Of a DNA stretch of 16,084 bases, positions 5,678 to 12,529 are shown piece after piece. The stretch lies in NCBI GenBank assembly GCA_910580075.1, contig CAJTVR010000100.1, positions 1 through 16,084 of the forward strand, given 5' to 3'. Every line of letters starts with the position of its first letter. Position 1 is the first letter of the stretch. The stretch is from an uncultured Eubacterium sp. Lineage in GTDB: Bacteria > Bacillota > Clostridia > Lachnospirales > Lachnospiraceae. The notes beneath the pieces are model-generated. The model was not told the DNA's origin and searched no databases. It worked only from the letters and a program-made list of their open reading frames with translations. The translations under genes and the position numbers were made by a program.

Positions 5678-7039
5678 GTGAAGATTGCAAAAAGAGTTGT
5701 GACAGGGTTAATCGGAACCATTACATTAACATCATTAATTCTATATGCCATAAACATTCATCACACACAGCAGGCGGCTTCCGCTTTAAAATCGAGCGCA
5801 AATGCAGAGGACGCAGATACTGTCAGTGATGACAGCTACGATGATCTCTCTATTGATTTCAGCGAACGGCAGCTGGTATACCAGTCACAGGATGCCTCAG
5901 AAGGTGCAGAAGGCTCCAAAGCGCCTGACGGCCAGAATCAGACAAAGCAAAACAATGCTGATGCCGGCATTCAGACAGATGCCGGCCGCGGTGACTCTTC
6001 CAGTCCGGACAGCAGTACAGGCGGTTCCCGGCAGGACAGCAGCCTGTCCGGTGCAGATCATTCCGGCCTCCAGTCTGGTAAAGACAAAGACGGCACTCCG
6101 GATGGACAAGCCTCGCCGGACAGTGAAAAGGCTGATGGACAGACTGATGACGATGATGACAGCGGGACAGTGACGATAAAAATAAATCTGACCGAATCAA
6201 AACCTCAAAAAACAGGCGCAAAACAATCCATTACTGCTAAAACGGACTCTGCTAAAACAAATACCGCTAAAACAGATACTGATAAGGCAGATACGAAAAA
6301 AACAGATGCAAAGAAGTCTGATGCAAAACAATCTGAAAAAACGGCTGACAAAAAAACTGATTCTGCCAAAACGAACTCAAAGCAGTCCGGTACAGCTAAA
6401 ACAAATACTTCAAATGCCGGAAAAAAGGATACTGATGACACGCGCTATACATTTCAGACTGTTACCGAAGAATATTTTTCGGATGCGCTGTTTATCGGTG
6501 ATTCCAGGACGGTCGGCATGCAGCAGAGCAATCTGCTGCCCGGCGCTGTATTCTATGCAAAAACCGGCATTGGCATAGGAGATATTCTGACCGAGCGTAT
6601 TGTAAATGAAAACGGATACATGATTTCTGTAAAAGACGCCCTGAGCCGGCATTCTTTTGGAAAAGTTTATATTATGATTGGTATCAACGATATGTCCATG
6701 GGTGATACGCAGTGGTTTAAAGAAAAGTATACAGAAATCCTGAATACAGTACGGCGTACCCAGCCGGATGCCATTATTTATATTCAGGGAAATATCCCTA
6801 TGAGTTATGGAACCCAGGACCTTCATGGTTCCCTGAACAACCTGAATCTCAGGCAGCGGGACGAAGCATCAAAGGCACTGGCTGATTCTAAAACTATTTT
6901 TTATCTGGATGTGAATACACTTTATGCAGACGCAAACGGCCATCTGGCATCTATGTATACCACAGACGGACTTCATATCAAGTCAAATTACTATCCGCTG
7001 TGGACTGACTATCTAAAACACCGTGCCATTGTCCGTTAA
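5678..7039 (+). CDS. Membrane-anchored SGNH/GDSL-type hydrolase with long charged linker
   Basis: From GTG 5678 (AAGAAAGGG ribosome site eight bases upstream) the product is 453 residues. A GTG at 5669 overlaps that site and is rejected. The N-terminus KIAKRVVTG followed by a hydrophobic helix (8-27) is an uncleaved signal anchor without a lipobox. Residues 40-165 are acidic and Ser/Gly-rich; 165-255 is a Lys/Thr/Asp repeat linker. The C-terminal ~190 residues form an SGNH domain: IGDSRTVGM (nucleophile S276), a KTGIGIG block, MIGINDM (G335, N337) and TTDGLH (D430, H433). All catalytic positions are present. Family members deacetylate peptidoglycan or glycans at the cell surface. The linker length would allow a wall-spanning reach. 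Location after SEDS-like and VanZ genes favours an envelope role; substrate is unknown. Confidence 0.85.
   Translation: MKIAKRVVTGLIGTITLTSLILYAINIHHTQQAASALKSSANAEDADTVSDDSYDDLSIDFSERQLVYQSQDASEGAEGSKAPDGQNQTKQNNADAGIQTDAGRGDSSSPDSSTGGSRQDSSLSGADHSGLQSGKDKDGTPDGQASPDSEKADGQTDDDDDSGTVTIKINLTESKPQKTGAKQSITAKTDSAKTNTAKTDTDKADTKKTDAKKSDAKQSEKTADKKTDSAKTNSKQSGTAKTNTSNAGKKDTDDTRYTFQTVTEEYFSDALFIGDSRTVGMQQSNLLPGAVFYAKTGIGIGDILTERIVNENGYMISVKDALSRHSFGKVYIMIGINDMSMGDTQWFKEKYTEILNTVRRTQPDAIIYIQGNIPMSYGTQDLHGSLNNLNLRQRDEASKALADSKTIFYLDVNTLYADANGHLASMYTTDGLHIKSNYYPLWTDYLKHRAIVR
6236..6340 (+). repeat. Imperfect 15-bp repeats coding Lys/Asp pentapeptides
   Basis: Seven consecutive pentads follow the pattern A/K-K-T-D/N-x (AKTDS, AKTNT, AKTDT and so on) at residues 187-221 of the SGNH protein. 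Lys is mostly at position 2 and an acidic or amide residue at position 4. Looser copies continue to about 6409. The DNA unit GCTAAAACNGA is reused, consistent with slippage or duplication. Confidence 0.7.
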
Positions 7040-7136
7040 ACCGCAAGAGGTCTGTGTGAAGTCTTCTATGTACACCTGAAGGCATCTGCTTATGGCTGTA
7101 GACAATGCGGCAGAACCCTTTTTACACACCTGAAGT

Positions 7137-7176
7137 CATCTTCTGCCTGTGACTGCGGTCAGTCTGGCTGAAGATG
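7137..7176 (+). other. Extended hairpin before the HAD gene
   Basis: CATCTTC (7137-7143) pairs with GAAGATG (7170-7176), GCC (7145-7147) with GGC (7166-7168), and GACTG (7151-7155) with CAGTC (7160-7164) around a CGGT loop, with small mismatches between. No T-tract follows, so it is not a standard terminator. The preceding segment (7072-7112) is an imperfect copy of 7122-7162, sharing TACAC..CTGAAG..CATCT..CTG. The gap 7040-7210 holds no gene. Confidence 0.5.
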
Positions 7177-7210
7177 CCGTCAGCAATTCTAAAGAAAGCA
7201 GGAATATCTA

Positions 7211-7894
7211 ATGAAATATACTACGGTCATCTTTGACCTGGACGGTACTTTGTTAAATACACTGGAAGATTTAATGGATGCAGTTAATTATGCATTACAT
7301 GAATACGGCTATCCGAAACGGACTCTGGATGAAATACGCACCTTTGTCGGAAATGGAGCCGGGATATTAGTAAAACGCGCTCTGCCGGACGGAGAATCCA
7401 ATCCGGATTTTGAAGAAATACTGTCTGTATTCCGCAAATACTATACGGCTCACTGCGAAATCAAAACGCATGTTTATGAAGGTATCCTGCAGCTGCTTCA
7501 GCTGCTGCAGAATGACGGCTTAAAACTTGCAATTGTATCAAATAAACCGGACAGCGCCGTTAAAGAACTGAACCAGTCCTATTTCAGCAGCTGTGTCCAG
7601 GCAGCTGTCGGTGAAAAAGAAGGTATCCGCCGCAAACCTGCGCCGGATATGGTTCAAAACGCTCTGGCGGAATTAAACAGTTTACAGGCAGAAACCGTCT
7701 ATGTGGGAGATTCTGAAGTGGATATCCAGACTGCTGCAAATGCAGGATTGGACTGCATCTCTGTTTCCTGGGGATTTCGCGATACAGATTTTCTGCGCAG
7801 CCATGGAGCTTCAGTAATCGCAGATACGCCGCAGCAGGTATATGAAATCATTCATTCTGGTACCGCATGCAGTTCACAAAACGCATCTGTCTAA
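7211..7894 (+). CDS. HAD-superfamily phosphatase, phosphoglycolate-phosphatase-like
   Basis: A 227-residue HAD subfamily IA hydrolase with every motif in place: I, FDLDGTLLNT (nucleophile D9, acid D11); II, VSNK (S110); III, RKPAPD (K142); IV, VGDSEVD (D167, D171). The helical C1 cap (about 17-90, including the VGNG loop and KRALP) fits the Gph/PGP group that removes phosphate from phosphoglycolate or similar small phosphoesters. Exact substrate cannot be read from sequence; pyrophosphatase PpaX is an alternative. A weak ribosome site (GCAGGA) lies eight bases ahead of the ATG. The tail after residue 217 (GTACSSQNASV) is non-conserved. The gene converges on the XRE gene and their stops overlap by four bases (CTAA). 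Confidence 0.88.
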   Translation: MKYTTVIFDLDGTLLNTLEDLMDAVNYALHEYGYPKRTLDEIRTFVGNGAGILVKRALPDGESNPDFEEILSVFRKYYTAHCEIKTHVYEGILQLLQLLQNDGLKLAIVSNKPDSAVKELNQSYFSSCVQAAVGEKEGIRRKPAPDMVQNALAELNSLQAETVYVGDSEVDIQTAANAGLDCISVSWGFRDTDFLRSHGASVIADTPQQVYEIIHSGTACSSQNASV

Positions 7895-8268
7895 ACGGTT
7901 TCACAGGGAATCTCCATTACAGGCAGTACCTGCTGTATCGATGCATAACTGGTAATTCCATACCCGCTGTGCAAAAAAAGCTCCCGCTGTACGGGCGTCA
8001 TTGTGCGGAACAGGCTTAAAAGGCTCTGCTCCTGTTCCACAGTGGGCAGTGTAAACGTATCCTGCAGCGCAGGCGTGACGCATAAAATATAATCTGCTGA
8101 AACCTGAAAATAAATTGCCATTTTACGTACCATGGCAGCGTCCGGACATCGGCGTCCCGTAATATAATTTCCCAGACAGTCGGCAGAAATAAACAAATCC
8201 CCCGCTATATCCTGCCGGCTTTTCGGGTGTCTTTTTACCAAATACCGGATTCTTTCTGCAATTGACAT
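7891..8268 (-). CDS. XRE/Cro-family transcriptional regulator
   Basis: A 125-residue protein with an N-terminal HTH_3 domain: IAERIRYLVK, then SRQDIAGDLFISADCLGNYITGRRCPD, then VRKMAIYFQVSADYIL (about residues 3-62). The C-terminal half (PTVEQEQSLLSLFRTMTPVQRELFL) is a helical segment common after such domains, probably for dimerisation. The start is supported by AAGGGAAGG just upstream. A perfect 9-bp inverted repeat lies just upstream in its own promoter region, suggesting autoregulation. It follows the SDR gene on the same strand with its promoter overlapping the SDR stop. Its target beyond itself is unknown. Confidence 0.88.
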   Translation of the reverse strand: MSIAERIRYLVKRHPKSRQDIAGDLFISADCLGNYITGRRCPDAAMVRKMAIYFQVSADYILCVTPALQDTFTLPTVEQEQSLLSLFRTMTPVQRELFLHSGYGITSYASIQQVLPVMEIPCETV

Positions 8269-8290
8269 AGTACCTTCCCTTTCTGGCGCA

Positions 8291-8349
8291 TGTATTGAAA
8301 CTAACGATTTGATTCAATACAGCATACCGCATCAAACGATAATTGTCAA
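8291..8349 (-). promoter_or_regulatory. Promoter and dyad operator of the XRE gene
   Basis: On the minus strand TTGACA (8349-8344), 17 bases, then TATGCT (8326-8321) forms a promoter whose -35 overlaps the SDR stop codon. Immediately downstream, TGTATTGAA (8291-8299) and TTCAATACA (8313-8321) form a perfect 9-bp inverted repeat with a 13-base centre. The repeat spans the end of the -10 and the transcription start, an ideal place for repressor binding. Confidence 0.7.
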
Positions 8350-9074
8350 ATCCATCCTCCGTCAAATTTAATCACCTGTCCTGTAAGATAATCATTACCT
8401 GACAGCAGATGCCACGCAAACTCTGCCGCTTCCTGAGGCTGTCCGAACCTTCCGGCCGGGATTTCCTCTTCCAGCTGCCTGCGTTCCTGTATGCTGAAAC
8501 AGTCATTCATGCGCGTGTCAATGCATCCGCATGCCAGCGCATTTACCTGGATATTGCTTGGCGCAAGCTCTTTTGCCAGTGCTTTTGTCAATGCATTGAC
8601 TCCCCCTTTGGATGCCGAATACGCTGCTTCGCAGGAAGCTCCTGTTTCACCCCATACCGAAGAGATATTCAGTATTTTACCACACTTTTTCTGCACCATA
8701 TAAGGCACTGCCAGCTTGCAGCAGTAAAAAACCGACGAAAGATTAACATCCAGTATACGATGCCACTCTTCGGCATCTAAATCGCTCAGCAGTCCGATAT
8801 GAGAAATGCCCGCATTGTTAATCAGCATATCAGCTCCGCCAAAGCATTTTTTTACTTTTGAAAACATTTCGCAGACCTCCTGATAACTGCCGATATCGCC
8901 CGCCAGCGGAAGCACTGTGATCCCATATGTGCTTTTCAGTTCTCTGCACAGCTGTTCTAAAATATCCACGCTTGTCCTGCAATTCAGCGCCAGATTACAC
9001 CCCTTTGAAGCTAATTTGTACGCTATAGCCTTTCCGATTCCATGTGATGCACCTGATATAAATGCTGTCCGCAT
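8346..9074 (-). CDS. SDR-family oxidoreductase, FabG-like
   Basis: A 242-residue classical short-chain dehydrogenase/reductase. Visible motifs: the nucleotide-binding SGASHGIG (7-14), D60, NNAG (86-89), and the catalytic tetrad N111, S138, Y152 and K156 (YSASKGG). The GRFGQPQEAA and TGQVIKFDGGW endings are typical of 3-oxoacyl-ACP reductase-like members. Length matches FabG (about 245). It lies outside any fatty-acid gene cluster, so the substrate may be something other than an acyl-ACP. The usual APG before the catalytic-side loop reads ACG (181-183). AAGGAGG lies 11 bases ahead of the ATG, slightly long spacing. It is transcribed from its own promoter toward the XRE gene. Confidence 0.9.
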   Translation of the reverse strand: MRTAFISGASHGIGKAIAYKLASKGCNLALNCRTSVDILEQLCRELKSTYGITVLPLAGDIGSYQEVCEMFSKVKKCFGGADMLINNAGISHIGLLSDLDAEEWHRILDVNLSSVFYCCKLAVPYMVQKKCGKILNISSVWGETGASCEAAYSASKGGVNALTKALAKELAPSNIQVNALACGCIDTRMNDCFSIQERRQLEEEIPAGRFGQPQEAAEFAWHLLSGNDYLTGQVIKFDGGWI

Positions 9075-9107
9075 AACAGTAAATTCCTCCTTCTTTCATA
9101 TGGCCAA

Positions 9108-9136
9108 AGCATACCATACTTATTCTGTGCTTACAA
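9108..9136 (-). promoter_or_regulatory. Promoter of the SDR gene
   Basis: On the minus strand TTGTAA (9136-9131), a 17-base spacer and TATGCT (9113-9108) precede the SDR start by 33 bases. The -10 is identical to that of the XRE promoter. The 9137-9295 stretch to its right holds no supported gene, only a hairpin CAGATTT/AAATCTG (9260-9294). Confidence 0.6.
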
Positions 9137-9295
9137 GCCGGCTGTTATTCTGCTGGTTACATGCTGGCTGTTATCCTCAGTTTTCATGCCGCTTCTTCTC
9201 TCCTTCATCTTCATCACATAATTCTCCCTGCTTCTTTCTGATGCCTGTGCCTGTCTGCGCAGATTTAGAACGCATCCGGGTTCCGCAAAATCTGC

Positions 9296-9336
9296 TATAA
9301 AAACGCAGTCCATGTACGCTGTTATGGACTGCGTTT
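9296..9336 (-). terminator. Terminator of the TPR gene
   Basis: AAACGCAGTCCA (9301-9312) and TGGACTGCGTTT (9325-9336) form a perfect 12-bp stem with a 12-base loop. On the minus strand it is followed by TTATAG, extending the T-run. It starts 11 bases after the stop of the TPR gene. Confidence 0.85.
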
Positions 9337-9347
9337 GCGAAGCATTT

Positions 9348-9827
9348 TCAATGTGGTACATTATCATCTGTACAGTATAGTAAAAAATCCTGTTCCATAA
9401 TCTCTTCTATGCTTTTATCCATATCCAGCTGCCTGCTCCAGCAGAATATGTTTTTTCCAAGTGTATATAATAAGTTTGCTTCCTGTATATTTCCGCGTTT
9501 CATTCTAAGAATAGACAGCTGCAGTATCAGTTCCGGCATAGCATAAATAACACCTGTGCCACAGCACCTTTTTAGTCCCTGCATAAGTACTCGGTACGCT
9601 TCTTCATAATAGCCGGTCTGTCGAAGTGCATTTCCCATATTACAGCTTATGACAGGCATCAGCATATTGTAATTTTCAGGGCTGCTTTGAATCCCATGGT
9701 ATAATTCATCCCAGATCTGGTAAGACAAATCCCAGAGTCCTAATTCAAAATAGTTTACAGCTACATTATTCAGTATTTTAATGTCCATTTCTTTATCTGC
9801 TGACAGCAGAAGCTGATAATCAAACAT
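9348..9827 (-). CDS. TPR-repeat protein resembling the sensor half of an XRE/TPR regulator
   Basis: A 159-residue all-helical protein. TPR-like pairs are visible: ILNNVAVNYFELGLWDLSYQIWDELY, VISCNMGNALRQTGYYEEAYRVLMQGL, and LQLSILRMKRGNIQEANLLYTLGKNIF, each with the small-residue and Tyr/Ala spacing of the TPR helix-turn-helix. Such blocks normally form the C-terminal half of HTH/TPR regulators (Rgg/PlcR-like or orphan) of 300-400 residues. No DNA-binding domain precedes it here. The start is real: AAGGAG and a G-run sit directly ahead of the ATG. It may be a stand-alone peptide- or protein-binding module, or a truncated regulator that re-acquired a start. It carries its own terminator and a plausible promoter. 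Confidence 0.75.
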   Translation of the reverse strand: MFDYQLLLSADKEMDIKILNNVAVNYFELGLWDLSYQIWDELYHGIQSSPENYNMLMPVISCNMGNALRQTGYYEEAYRVLMQGLKRCCGTGVIYAMPELILQLSILRMKRGNIQEANLLYTLGKNIFCWSRQLDMDKSIEEIMEQDFLLYCTDDNVPH

Positions 9828-9870
9828 AGTTACCCCCTCTCCTTTATAAATGCTTCATATACATTATTGT

Positions 9871-9901
9871 AGTATAGTTTTAGCGAATCAAAAAGTGTCA
9901 A
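9871..9901 (-). promoter_or_regulatory. Probable promoter of the TPR gene
   Basis: On the minus strand TTGACA (9901-9896) and TATACT (9876-9871) are both near consensus but separated by 19 bases, longer than optimal. The -10 lies 43 bases ahead of the ATG. Confidence 0.5.
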
Positions 9902-10224
9902 GTCGGCCCCTTTTAGCGTCAATTTGTACGTTTCGTGTTATAAGGCTCTAAAAAGCAGCATACAGCATCCGGCTTTTTATGAAATAAGAAGGTGTTTGAA
10001 AAATAACTGCTGTACAATCTTTTAAATATAATTTCAAAGCGTAAGAGCAAAGAGTCCGGCTGATTCTAATATCCTGCTTCAGGTGTGCGGCTGCAGACGG
10101 GCCCGTGTCACAGACTTAAACAGAATATTTTCAGACAAAGAAAACAAGTGAAGAAAAGCGTTTTTAAATTGATTCATACAGTCAGAAATATGCTGTCAAG
10201 TATTGAAAATTAACAAAAATTTTA
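9902..10224. other. Intergenic stretch without a gene
   Basis: No coding frame with a ribosome site is seen. AAAAAGC (9950-9956) and GCTTTTT (9972-9978) form a short 7-bp stem with a 15-base loop that could be a weak terminator in either direction. The rest is AT-rich with no repeats that I can support. Confidence 0.4.
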
Positions 10225-10253
10225 TTGAAGTATTCTCCTAAATGAGGTAAAAT
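10225..10253 (+). promoter_or_regulatory. Promoter of the NfeD-flotillin operon
   Basis: TTGAAG (10225-10230), a 17-base spacer and TAAAAT (10248-10253) lie 63 bases ahead of the NfeD-like start. Match to the sigma-A consensus is fair. A sigma-W-type element (TGAAAC) is present at 10278-10283 but has no matching -10 at the right distance. Confidence 0.5.
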
Positions 10254-10316
10254 AAATAAAAAAGCTGCAGTCTGAATTTGAAACTGGCAATGATTTCGAA
10301 AGGAGGGGGAACAGTT

Positions 10317-10871
10317 ATGGATGTACAAACGATTTATCTGGCATGTATTACCGGCGGGATTCTGCTTCTTCTGTCATCCATTGTTTTTAGCGCTGCCGGT
10401 GATTTTTTTGATTTTGGAGACATTGATCTGTTCAGTGTGGATATTGGTGATTTTGATATAGATATCCTCCCGGTTTCTATGAAGTCACTGTGTCTGGCGG
10501 CAACAGTATTTGGCAGTGTCAGCATGCTTCTTATCGGGCAGCCAGCGTCTCTGCGGCATGTGATTGCCGGTGTGTGCGCCTATGCGGGAGCTTTTATAGT
10601 GCAAAATATTACGGGATTTTTAAAAAACCACCAGTCGGAAGCTGACACAATCGAAAGCATATGCAGCCGCAATTATATAGTGAATATTACCATTCCGGAA
10701 AACGGTTATGGTTCCGTAGCAAGTTCGGAACAGAACTGTTCGGTGATTACAATGACAGCCAGAACCATAGACGGCAGTGCAATTCCGGCAGGCACACGGG
10801 TTCAGATTGTCAGTATTACAGATCATGTGGCCAATGTGATGAAGGCGGCAGAAGCTGTTATGAATCAGTAA
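10317..10871 (+). CDS. NfeD-like membrane protein, partner of flotillin
   Basis: The ATG at 10317 follows a strong AAAGGAGGGG by seven bases; an earlier in-frame ATG at 10278 lacks one. The 184-residue product has helices near 5-25, 55-75 and 80-100. Between the first two lies an Asp/Phe-rich stretch (FFDFGDIDLF and then DIGDFDIDI), which is typical of the YuaF/NfeD1b group. The C-terminal ~65 residues (YIVNITIPENGYGSV, then IPAGTRVQIVSI) form the small OB-fold beta-barrel of NfeD. In Bacillus the NfeD protein YuaF is encoded directly ahead of flotillin YuaG/FloT and acts with it in membrane microdomains. The same order here, with a 33-base gap, supports the pairing. Confidence 0.85.
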   Translation: MDVQTIYLACITGGILLLLSSIVFSAAGDFFDFGDIDLFSVDIGDFDIDILPVSMKSLCLAATVFGSVSMLLIGQPASLRHVIAGVCAYAGAFIVQNITGFLKNHQSEADTIESICSRNYIVNITIPENGYGSVASSEQNCSVITMTARTIDGSAIPAGTRVQIVSITDHVANVMKAAEAVMNQ

Positions 10872-10904
10872 AGGGCAGTATCAGGACAGAGGGAGGATAA
10901 AAAT

Positions 10905-12467
10905 ATGTTAGAAGAATTATTACCTATAATTGCGATTCCGATAGTAGTTATTTTAGTTCTGATTGCAATTTTTTCTATGTGGAAGAAAGTGCCTCAGGAC
11001 AAGGCCGGAGTTATCACTGGATTAAAACGAAGGGTCATTACCGGCGGGGGCGGACTGGTGATACCTGGTGTAGAGCGGATTGATTATATTTCATTAGGAA
11101 ATATGCCGCTGCGTGTGGATACAAAAGGCAGCCTGTCATCTCAGGGCGTTCCAATTTCTGTCAGCACCACCGCAGTTATCAAAGTACGTAATTCACCAGA
11201 CGCGATTCTGACAGCAATAGAGCAGTTTACAGGAAAAAATGAGCAGGAAATTATAAAAAATATTATGTCTACAGCAACTGCAGTGCTCGAAGGCAAGCTG
11301 CGTGAAATTATTGCTACGATGACGGTAGAAGACCTGTACCAGAAAAGGGAGGCATTTTCCAGCCAGGTACAGGAAGTAGTAGGAACAGAACTCGGCAATA
11401 TGGGTCTGGAAGTCAAGAACTTTACCATTACAGATATATCAGATGAAAACGGCTATATCGAAGCGCTTGGCGAAGGCATGATTGCCCAGAGAAAGAAAGA
11501 CGCGGAAATCCAGAAATCCGAGGCTAAACGGGAACAGGATGAACGTACTTCAGAAAACATTAAAATCGGCGAGCAGGCAAAGCTGGAAGCTGCTACAGCC
11601 ATTAAACAGGCGGAGAAAGAAAAGCAGGTTGCAGAAGCCCGTTATCAGAAAGAAATCAGTACGGCAAATGCAGAAGCAGAGCTTGCACATGACATCCAGC
11701 GCAAAAAGACCCAGAAAGAAGTCATTCAGGCTGAAATGGATGCAGAGCTGATTCGCCAGCAGAGACAGAAAGATATTACAGAGGCTCAGATTCAGGTTCA
11801 GATTACCCAGGCGCAGAAAAATACAGAACTGGCAGAACAGCGGGCACTGGAAAAAGAAAAGCAGCTGCTTTCTGAAGTTGTAAAACCGGCAGAGGCCGGA
11901 AGAAAGAAACAGGAGCAGGAATCAGAAGCAGATAAATACGCTGAAATTAAAAAGGCTGAAGCCGAGGCCGAGAAAAAGAAAATAGATGCACTTGCTGAAG
12001 CCGAGGCAATCCGTGCAAGGGCGCTTGCCGAGGCCGAAGCCATTGGAGCCAGGGCAAAAGCCGAAGCCGAAGCAATCGCTAAAAAGGGAACTGCCGAAGC
12101 CGAAGCAAAGAAAGCATCTCTGTTAGCCGAAGCTGAAGGTTTGGAGCGCAAGGCCGAAGCCATGCAGAAATTAAACAGTGCCGGTGTGATCCAGATGGTT
12201 ATCGACAAACTTCCTGAAATGGCAAGTGCAGTAGCCCAGCCGCTTACAGCCATTGACAAAATTTCGATTATCGACAGCGGCAGCGGAGAATCCGGCGTAT
12301 CACAGATGGGTAATTATGTGCCGGTGCTTCTGGCAAAGACGATGGAAACGGTGAAGCAGACGACAGGATTTGACATGCTTGATGCCATGAACGCAAATAC
12401 AATCCAGGCTCAGACGGACAGGAACATCAAAATAGAAAAATCAATGACAGAAGAGAAATCGAAATAG
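10905..12467 (+). CDS. floT: Flotillin (FloT/YuaG-like SPFH protein)
   Basis: A 520-residue protein. An N-terminal hydrophobic segment (5-25) inserts in the membrane. The SPFH/band-7 domain spans about 28-190: VPQDKAGVITG, then GGGGLVIPGVERIDYISL, then VEDLYQKREAFSSQVQEVV and GLEVKNFTITDISDENGYIEALG. A long coiled coil (about 195-425) follows, ending in flotillin-type EA repeats (351-420: AEAEAE, ALAEAEAI, AKAEAEAI). The C-terminus (GVIQMVIDKLPEMASAVAQPL) is the usual oligomerisation end. Length fits FloT (about 509) better than FloA (about 330). Flotillins scaffold membrane microdomains and affect fluidity, signalling, secretion and sporulation onset. AGGGAGG lies nine bases ahead of the ATG. 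The operon closes with a strong terminator overlapping the spoIIID control region. Confidence 0.93.
   Translation: MLEELLPIIAIPIVVILVLIAIFSMWKKVPQDKAGVITGLKRRVITGGGGLVIPGVERIDYISLGNMPLRVDTKGSLSSQGVPISVSTTAVIKVRNSPDAILTAIEQFTGKNEQEIIKNIMSTATAVLEGKLREIIATMTVEDLYQKREAFSSQVQEVVGTELGNMGLEVKNFTITDISDENGYIEALGEGMIAQRKKDAEIQKSEAKREQDERTSENIKIGEQAKLEAATAIKQAEKEKQVAEARYQKEISTANAEAELAHDIQRKKTQKEVIQAEMDAELIRQQRQKDITEAQIQVQITQAQKNTELAEQRALEKEKQLLSEVVKPAEAGRKKQEQESEADKYAEIKKAEAEAEKKKIDALAEAEAIRARALAEAEAIGARAKAEAEAIAKKGTAEAEAKKASLLAEAEGLERKAEAMQKLNSAGVIQMVIDKLPEMASAVAQPLTAIDKISIIDSGSGESGVSQMGNYVPVLLAKTMETVKQTTGFDMLDAMNANTIQAQTDRNIKIEKSMTEEKSK
11955..12164 (+). repeat. GCCGAAGCC-type repeats coding the flotillin EA region
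   Basis: GCCGA(A/G)GCCGA units recur about every 30-36 bases and encode the AEAEA motifs. Codon choice here (GCC for Ala) differs from GCA/GCT in the rest of the gene. This suggests recent duplication of an ancestral unit, not codon selection alone. Confidence 0.6.
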
Positions 12468-12472
12468 CAGAC

Positions 12473-12499
12473 ATACAGACAGAAACCCCTGCATACAAT
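12473..12499 (+). promoter_or_regulatory. Candidate sigma-E promoter of spoIIID
   Basis: CATACAAT (12492-12499) matches the sigma-E -10 consensus CATACA(A/C/T)T exactly. The -35 at 14-base spacing (12471-12477, ACATACA) keeps the ATA core of KMATATT but otherwise matches poorly. The predicted start near 12506 gives a leader of about 22 nt to the TTG at 12528. In Bacillus subtilis spoIIID is transcribed by mother-cell sigma-E, which supports the call. Confidence 0.6.
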
Positions 12500-12529
12500 G
12501 TAACAACAAGGATTGCAGGGGTTTCTTTT
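12482..12529 (+). terminator. Terminator of the NfeD-flotillin operon, overlapping spoIIID control sites
   Basis: GAAACCCCTGCA (12482-12493) pairs perfectly with TGCAGGGGTTTC (12514-12525) over 12 bp with a 20-base loop; TTTTG follows. The 3' arm contains AGGGG (12517-12521), which serves as the spoIIID ribosome site, and the T-tract runs into the TTG start at 12528. Confidence 0.85.

Noticed and set aside
5859..6441. Minus-strand and alternate frames opposite the SGNH linker
   Set aside because: Low-complexity sequence keeps several frames open. None has a ribosome site or family resemblance.
9131..9367. A 78-codon minus-strand frame between the TPR and SDR genes
   Set aside because: It runs straight through a perfect terminator stem, overlaps the SDR -35 and has no recognisable protein features. 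A shorter 18-codon version after AAGGAG is possible but unsupported.
11798..12259. Long minus-strand frame opposite the flotillin coiled coil
   Set aside because: It is an Ala/Ser-rich shadow created by the EA repeats on the sense strand.
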